Below are positions 44,808 to 49,161 of a stretch of DNA of 49,161 nucleotides, in pieces. The stretch spans positions 1 to 49,161 of the forward strand of contig JAIUOX010000026.1 in the NCBI GenBank assembly GCA_020160955.1, written 5' to 3'. Every line of letters begins with the position of its first letter. Position 1 is the stretch's first letter. Position numbers and translations under genes: made by a program. The DNA is from Pseudomonadota bacterium (lineage in GTDB: Bacteria > Pseudomonadota > Alphaproteobacteria > Reyranellales > Reyranellaceae). The notes beneath the pieces are model-generated. The model searched no databases, was not told the DNA's origin, and worked only from the letters and a program-made list of their open reading frames with translations.

Positions 44808-45574
44808 TGCCGATCCTGTCCGTCGAGGGACTGACCAAGCGGTTCGGGGCGCGTGCCGCATGCAGCAACGTCGGCTTTTCGCTGTGGCCCGGCGAAGTCC
44901 TCGGCATCGTGGGCGAGTCCGGCTCCGGCAAGACGACGCTGCTCAACTGCCTGGCGGGCCGCCTGACGCCGGAGAAAGGCCGGGTGCTCTACGACTCCGC
45001 GGCCTACGGCCCGGTCGAGGTCCATGCCCTCTCGGAGGCGCGGCGCCGCCTGCTGGCCCGTACCGAGTGGGGATTCGTCAACCAGGACGCCCGCGAGGGG
45101 CTACGCATGGGCGTGAGCGCCGGCGCCAACATCGGCGAGCGCCTGATGGCGGTCGGCGCGCGGCGCTATGCCGATATCCGCGGGCGGGCCTCGCACTGGC
45201 TCGATCGCGTCGAGATCGATGCAAGCCGAATCGACGACCGCCCGACCACGTGGTCCGGCGGCATGCGCCAGCGGCTGCAGATCGCCCGCAACCTGGTGAG
45301 CGATCCGCGGCTGGTCTTCATGGACGAGCCGACCGGAGGCCTCGATGTCTCGGTGCAGGCCCGCATCCTCGATCTCCTGCGCGGATTGGTCGAGGGGCTG
45401 CACCTGTCCGCGGTCCTCGTGACGCACGACCTCGGAGTCGCCCGGCTTCTCACCCATCGCCTCATGGTGATGCAGGGCGGCGAGGTCGTCGAACAGGGCC
45501 TCACGGACCAGGTGCTCGACGATCCGCAGCATCCCTACACGCAGATGCTCGTCGCCTCGATCCTCCCGGTGTAG
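44804..45574 (+). CDS. phnK: C-P lyase ABC-type ATPase PhnK
   Basis: A 256-residue ABC ATPase that docks on the PhnGHIJ core and drives turnover rather than transport. Walker A GESGSGKTTL, signature SGGMRQRLQIARNLV, Walker B LVFMDEPTGGLDVS and the switch His in VTHDLG are intact. Double ATG at 44804/44807; the first forms the ATGA overlap with phnJ. Three bases separate its stop from phnL. Confidence 0.96.
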   Translation: MMPILSVEGLTKRFGARAACSNVGFSLWPGEVLGIVGESGSGKTTLLNCLAGRLTPEKGRVLYDSAAYGPVEVHALSEARRRLLARTEWGFVNQDAREGLRMGVSAGANIGERLMAVGARRYADIRGRASHWLDRVEIDASRIDDRPTTWSGGMRQRLQIARNLVSDPRLVFMDEPTGGLDVSVQARILDLLRGLVEGLHLSAVLVTHDLGVARLLTHRLMVMQGGEVVEQGLTDQVLDDPQHPYTQMLVASILPV

Positions 45575-45577
45575 CCC

Positions 45578-46339
45578 ATGGAACCCCAGTCGCTCGCTTC
45601 CGCTGCCGTCCCGCCCCCTCCAGACCTCTCGGGGGCACTGGACGACCGACCGCTCCTCAAGGTCTGCAAGCTCGCCAAGTCGTTCGTCGTGCATGCGCAG
45701 GGCGGCCTCGCCCTGCCGGTGCTGAACGACGTCTCGCTGGCCGTCTCCCCCGGCGAGTGCCTCGCTCTGGTCGGCCCTTCCGGCGCCGGAAAGAGCACCC
45801 TGCTGCGCTCCCTCTACGGCAACTACCGGCCGGACAGCGGCTCGATCCGCGTACGGCGCGGGACCGAGTGGACGGAGCTGGTCGGGGCCGAGCCGCGCAC
45901 CGTGCTCGATCTGCGCCGCGACACCATCGGCTTCGTCAGCCAGTTCCTCCGCGTGATCCCGCGCGTTGCCGCCATCGACGTCGTCGCCGCGCCGATGCTG
46001 CGGCTGGGCGCGACCGCTGCCGAGGCCCGCGACAAGGCGGAGTTCCTGCTCACCCTGCTGAACGTTCCATCCCGCCTGTGGCCACTGCCCCCGGCGACCT
46101 TCTCGGGCGGCGAGCAGCAGCGCGTCAACATCGCCCGCTCGCTGGCCGTCGACTACCCGATCCTGCTGCTCGATGAGCCGACCGCGTCCCTCGACGCGGA
46201 CAACCGGGCGCGGGTGGTCGAACTGCTGGCCCGCCGGCGCGACGCCGGCGCCGCCCTGGTCGGCATCTTTCACGACGTCGAGGTGCGCGACCAGCTGGCC
46301 AACCGCATCCACGACGTCGTCCCCGGAGCCACCGCATGA
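45578..46339 (+). CDS. phnL: C-P lyase ABC-type ATPase PhnL
   Basis: A 253-residue ABC ATPase, partner of PhnK in the dimer above the C-P lyase core. Walker A GPSGAGKSTLLR, the Q-loop segment VSQFLRVIPRVAAIDVVAAP, signature SGGEQQRVNIARSL and Walker B LLLDEPTASLDA. The N-terminus has a roughly 25-residue Pro/Ala-rich extension before the ABC domain. Stop overlaps phnM by four bases. Confidence 0.96.
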   Translation: MEPQSLASAAVPPPPDLSGALDDRPLLKVCKLAKSFVVHAQGGLALPVLNDVSLAVSPGECLALVGPSGAGKSTLLRSLYGNYRPDSGSIRVRRGTEWTELVGAEPRTVLDLRRDTIGFVSQFLRVIPRVAAIDVVAAPMLRLGATAAEARDKAEFLLTLLNVPSRLWPLPPATFSGGEQQRVNIARSLAVDYPILLLDEPTASLDADNRARVVELLARRRDAGAALVGIFHDVEVRDQLANRIHDVVPGATA

Positions 46340-47478
46340 GCACCGAGCAGATCTTCACCAACGGCCGGATCGTGACCCGCGAATCGGCGTTCGACGGCAC
46401 CGTCGTGGTGCGCGATGGCTGGATCGTCGAAGTGTCCGATAGCCGGACCGCCGCGCCGGCCGTCGACCTCGAGGGCGATATCCTGATTCCCGGCCTGGTC
46501 GAGCTGCACACCGACAACATGGAAAAGCACTTCGCGCCGCGCCCCGGGGTGCAGTGGCCGAGCCTTGCCGCCGTGATGGCCCACGACACCCAGATCGCGG
46601 CCGGCGGCATCACGACGGTGTTCGACTCGCTGTCGCTGGGCGACGTGCGCGGCGAGACCGACCGCGTCAAGAACCGCGCCCGCATGGTCGAGGCCATCGC
46701 CACGGTCAACGAGAAGCGCCTGTCGCGCGCCGAGCACAGGCTCCACCTGCGTTGCGAGATCGCCCCCGACGACGCGGTCGACGCGGTCGACCGGTGGATC
46801 GACCTGCCGATCGTCGGCCTCGTGTCCATCAACGACCACACGCCCGGACAGCGGCAGTTCCTCGATCCCGAGAAGCTGAAGCAGTACTACATGGGCAAGC
46901 ACCTGATGACGGCGGACCAGTTCGAGGAGTTCCGCACGAAGGCGCTGGACCTGCACGCCCGCAATGCCGCTCGTCATCGCCGCGAGATCGTGGCCCGGGC
47001 GCAGGCCCGGGCCCTGCCCCTCGCGAGCCACGACGACGCCACCCGGGACCATGTCGTCGAGGCGATCGACGACGGCATGACGATCGCCGAGTTCCCGACC
47101 ACCCATGAAGCCGCCAAGGCGTCGGGGGAGGCGGGCATGGCGGTGCTGGTGGGCGCGCCCAATCTCGTCCTCGGCGGTTCGCACTCCGGCAACGTCGCCG
47201 CGATCGACCTGCTTCGCGAGCGGCAGGCCGACATCCTATCGTCGGACTACGTGCCGGCGAGCCTGATCGAAGCCGTGTTCCGGCTGCCCGATGCCGGGAT
47301 CGGCCTGTCGCTTCCCGACGCGGTGCGGCTCGCCTCGCGCAACCCGGCGGTCGCGGTCGGCCTCGCCGACCGCGGCGAAATCGCACCCGAACGCCGCGCT
47401 GACCTGGTGCGGGTCCGCGTCAACGACCACGCGCCGGTGGTCCGCGCGGTCTGGCGCGAGGGCGAGCGCGTGGTGTGA
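46336..47478 (+). CDS. phnM: Alpha-D-ribose 1-methylphosphonate 5-triphosphate diphosphatase PhnM
   Basis: A 380-residue amidohydrolase-fold enzyme that removes pyrophosphate to give ribose 1-methylphosphonate 5-phosphate, the PhnJ substrate. Metal-binding and family segments: LVELHTDNMEKHFAPRPGVQ, LASHDDATRDHVVEA, GAPNLVLGGSHSGNVAA and the SSDYVPASLIEAVFRL stretch. Coupled to phnL and to phnN by short overlaps. Confidence 0.97.
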   Translation: MSTEQIFTNGRIVTRESAFDGTVVVRDGWIVEVSDSRTAAPAVDLEGDILIPGLVELHTDNMEKHFAPRPGVQWPSLAAVMAHDTQIAAGGITTVFDSLSLGDVRGETDRVKNRARMVEAIATVNEKRLSRAEHRLHLRCEIAPDDAVDAVDRWIDLPIVGLVSINDHTPGQRQFLDPEKLKQYYMGKHLMTADQFEEFRTKALDLHARNAARHRREIVARAQARALPLASHDDATRDHVVEAIDDGMTIAEFPTTHEAAKASGEAGMAVLVGAPNLVLGGSHSGNVAAIDLLRERQADILSSDYVPASLIEAVFRLPDAGIGLSLPDAVRLASRNPAVAVGLADRGEIAPERRADLVRVRVNDHAPVVRAVWREGERVV

Positions 47479-48077
47479 CCGCGATGTCCGCTCCCCTCGT
47501 CTACGTCATGGGGCCCTCGGGGGCCGGCAAGGATTCGATCCTGGCCCGTGCCCGCGAGCGTCTTCCGGTCGACGCTCCGGTCGTCTTCGCCCACCGCTAC
47601 ATCACGCGCCGCGCCGATGCCGGCGGCGAGAACCACGTGGCGCTCAGTCCGGCAGAATTCGCCCTGCGCCGCGCCCGCGGGCTGTTTGCCTTCCACTGGC
47701 AAGCCCATGGCAATGCCTACGGGATCGGGGTCGAGATCGAGGAGTGGCGGGCCCAGGGGCTCACCGTGGTCGTCAGCGGCTCGCGCGAGCACTACGAGCG
47801 GCTGGCCGATCTCGACCCGGGCGTCGTGCCGGTGCTCGTCACGGCGGACCGCGAGACCCTGCGCGCCCGGCTGGCCGCACGGGGGCGCGAGGACGGGGCC
47901 GCCACGGCACGCCGCCTGGCCCGCAGCGAGGCCCTGATCGTCAACGACCCGCGGCTGGTCACGATCGTCAACGACGGATCGCTCGACGATGCCGCAGCGG
48001 CCTTCCTCAGGGTGCTGACCAGGCTTCCGTACGCACCCGACGCCCCCCGCCCAGTGCAAAGCGCGCCAGCACTGTAA
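47475..48077 (+). CDS. phnN: Ribose 1,5-bisphosphate phosphokinase PhnN
   Basis: A 200-residue guanylate-kinase-like enzyme that converts ribose 1,5-bisphosphate to PRPP, returning the ribose from phosphonate breakdown. P-loop GPSGAGKDS, then RYITRRADAGGENHVALSP. The GTG at 47475 overlaps the phnM stop (GTGA); ATG 47484 is an alternative three codons in. Its last 71 bases overlap the convergent DUF1045 gene. Confidence 0.95.
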   Translation: MTAMSAPLVYVMGPSGAGKDSILARARERLPVDAPVVFAHRYITRRADAGGENHVALSPAEFALRRARGLFAFHWQAHGNAYGIGVEIEEWRAQGLTVVVSGSREHYERLADLDPGVVPVLVTADRETLRARLAARGREDGAATARRLARSEALIVNDPRLVTIVNDGSLDDAAAAFLRVLTRLPYAPDAPRPVQSAPAL

Positions 48078-48750
48078 ACGGCCTGTCCGGCGCCGGCTGC
48101 CGGAACACGCAGACATCCTCGACCGCCAGCGGTCGGTCCAGGTAGCCGGCGAAGCGGCGCCGCAGCACCTCCGTCACGGACGATTGCTCGACATCGTCGG
48201 CCAGGCGCCGTGTCAGCGTCAGGTGAAATCGCCACTCCTCGAGCACGTAGGGGTATCCCCAGCGCTGCAGCAGCGCTTCCTGCCGCGGTGAAAGTCCGGC
48301 GGCCCGACGACGCGCGAGTTCGCCCTCGCCCGCTGGCCGGCGGAACTCGTCGAACTCGATTACGCAGCTGTCGGCGAGATCCTGCAGCGGTGCACACGGC
48401 TGGGCAGGAACCAGCGCCATGAACCCCGAAAGGCAGGCCAACCGCATCGACGGCACCGTGAAAGGTCGCCGCGCTGCCGCGAAGATGCCCACGGCATCCA
48501 GCAGGTCCGACTCCGATACTCCCTCCTGGAGGAACATCGGCGGCTTCAGCGTACCGTGAAAGCCATAGTGCCGCGGATCGGCCGTCAGGTCCGCTATCTG
48601 CTCCGCGGTGAAGGGAGGGACTGGGCGCTGGGCCAACACCTCGCCCGTCTCGGCGTTGCGGCCCAGCCACTGGCTGCCCAACGTCGCCAGCCCGTCCTCG
48701 GGACGCGGCGCATAGTAGAGCGCATACCTGGCGGAAGCGGCCACCGTCAT
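48007..48750 (-). CDS. DUF1045 2H-phosphoesterase-like protein
   Basis: A 247-residue protein of the DUF1045 family, frequent in phosphonate clusters. Two HxT motifs, HGTLKPP near residue 65 and HLTLT near 175, are the paired histidines of the 2H phosphoesterase superfamily, which acts on cyclic phosphates. No phnP is present in this window, and the C-P lyase product is a ribose 1,2-cyclic phosphate, so this protein is a reasonable functional replacement; that is inference. It starts three bases after the phnE stop and its 3' end overlaps phnN by 71 bases. Confidence 0.92.
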   Translation of the reverse strand: MTVAASARYALYYAPRPEDGLATLGSQWLGRNAETGEVLAQRPVPPFTAEQIADLTADPRHYGFHGTLKPPMFLQEGVSESDLLDAVGIFAAARRPFTVPSMRLACLSGFMALVPAQPCAPLQDLADSCVIEFDEFRRPAGEGELARRRAAGLSPRQEALLQRWGYPYVLEEWRFHLTLTRRLADDVEQSSVTEVLRRRFAGYLDRPLAVEDVCVFRQPAPDRPFTVLARFALGGGRRVRTEAWSAP

Positions 48751-48753
48751 CGC

Positions 48754-49161
48754 TCAGCGCCCCCGGTGCCCGATCACGGCGAAGCGCAGGCGGTTGGACA
48801 GGGCGTCGATCGCGACCACGGTGACCAGGATCATGAGGATGATGAACGACGTCTCCTGCAGCTCGAGAGTGCGGATCGCCTCGGCCAACTGCAGGCCGAT
48901 GCCGCCGGCGCCGACGATGCCGATGATGCTGGCCGATCGGCTGTTGGACTCGAACAGGTACAGGACCTGGCTGGCAAGCACCGGGAAGACCTCGGGGATG
49001 ATGCCGAAGCGGATGCCCAGCAGGCGACCGCCGCCGGCGGAGGTGATGCCCTCCACGGGCTTGCGGTCCGCCGCCTCGATGGCCTCCGAGAACAGCTTGC
49101 CGAAGGTGCCGATGTCGGCCGTCATGATCGCCAGCGCGCCCGCGAACGGGCCAAGGCCGAC
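48754..49161 (-). CDS. phnE: Phosphonate ABC transporter permease PhnE (partial)
   Basis: The C-terminal 135 residues of an inner-membrane permease for phosphonate (or phosphite/phosphate ester) uptake; the 5' part lies beyond the window. The permease coupling loop is GKLFSEAIEAADRKPVEG, followed by VFPVLASQVLYLFESNSRSA and the hydrophobic ends GIVGAGGIGLQLAEA and FIILMILVTVVAIDAL. The expected neighbours further out are phnD and phnC. It reads toward the phn core operon and is coupled to DUF1045. Confidence 0.95.
   Translation of the reverse strand, partial: VGLGPFAGALAIMTADIGTFGKLFSEAIEAADRKPVEGITSAGGGRLLGIRFGIIPEVFPVLASQVLYLFESNSRSASIIGIVGAGGIGLQLAEAIRTLELQETSFIILMILVTVVAIDALSNRLRFAVIGHRGR

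Overview
The window is a high-G+C chromosomal segment of an alphaproteobacterium. The evidence is its gene order: infA-maf-RNase G/E-yacG followed by tRNA-Phe, and dcd-murA-DUF2948-hisG-hisD-UPF0262-LMW phosphatase. Coding sequence is dense, with many ATGA/TGATG overlaps and GTG or TTG starts. The genus cannot be fixed from sequence alone; a soil or plant-associated Rhodospirillales/Hyphomicrobiales-type organism fits the gene content.

Layout. Positions 1-4783 (minus): a Ser/Thr kinase with a peptidoglycan-binding tail, cut by the window edge, and a large multi-domain cellulase (CBM2, Calx-beta repeats, GH5, CBM2) whose catalytic domain appears to sit inside a Calx-beta repeat. 4943-6798: a LytS/LytTR two-component pair. 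6803-9564: an oxygenase-like protein, an orphan ABC-type binding protein and a secreted ClpP-fold-like protein. 9657-12017 (minus): infA, maf, RNase G/E, yacG and tRNA-Phe. 12195-14044: two paralogous secreted proteins of unknown function and a small secreted protein. 14052-23084 (minus): thirteen tightly packed genes, beginning with a small catabolic set (enoyl-CoA hydratase, Bug binding protein, AtuA-like protein) and continuing through dcd, murA and histidine genes. 23168-24070: a tandem hotdog thioesterase. 24107-27428: an Hpt protein and a hybrid kinase divergent from an OmpR-type regulator across an AT-rich promoter region.

Accessory part. A CAU tRNA best read as tRNA-Ile2 (27620-27695) is followed by a segment of visibly lower G+C (about 27.7-35.2 kb). 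It holds a large serine recombinase with its usual DUF2924 and DUF3489 partners and a two-gene Gabija anti-phage system (GajA OLD nuclease and GajB helicase), then mostly non-coding or decayed sequence. It abuts a phoX alkaline phosphatase reduced by an internal in-frame deletion to about 194 residues. phoX is divergent from an intact phytase-like esterase gene, and a PHO-box-like direct repeat lies between them.

Phosphorus and arsenic block (35.2-49.2 kb). A fused ArsR-ArsC regulator/arsenate reductase, an ArsJ-associated GAPDH and the ArsJ efflux permease are followed by a complete core C-P lyase operon (phnGHIJKLMN), preceded by another PHO-box-like site. A DUF1045 2H-phosphoesterase gene and phnE, which runs off the window, come from the other direction. 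Together these genes suggest scavenging of organic phosphorus under phosphate starvation, combined with disposal of the arsenate that enters through phosphate uptake.

The most interesting items are the GH5 domain inserted in a Calx-beta repeat, the Gabija island and its recombinase module, the deleted phoX sharing a putative PHO box with the phytase-like gene, and the ars/phn super-locus with DUF1045 as a candidate substitute for PhnP.
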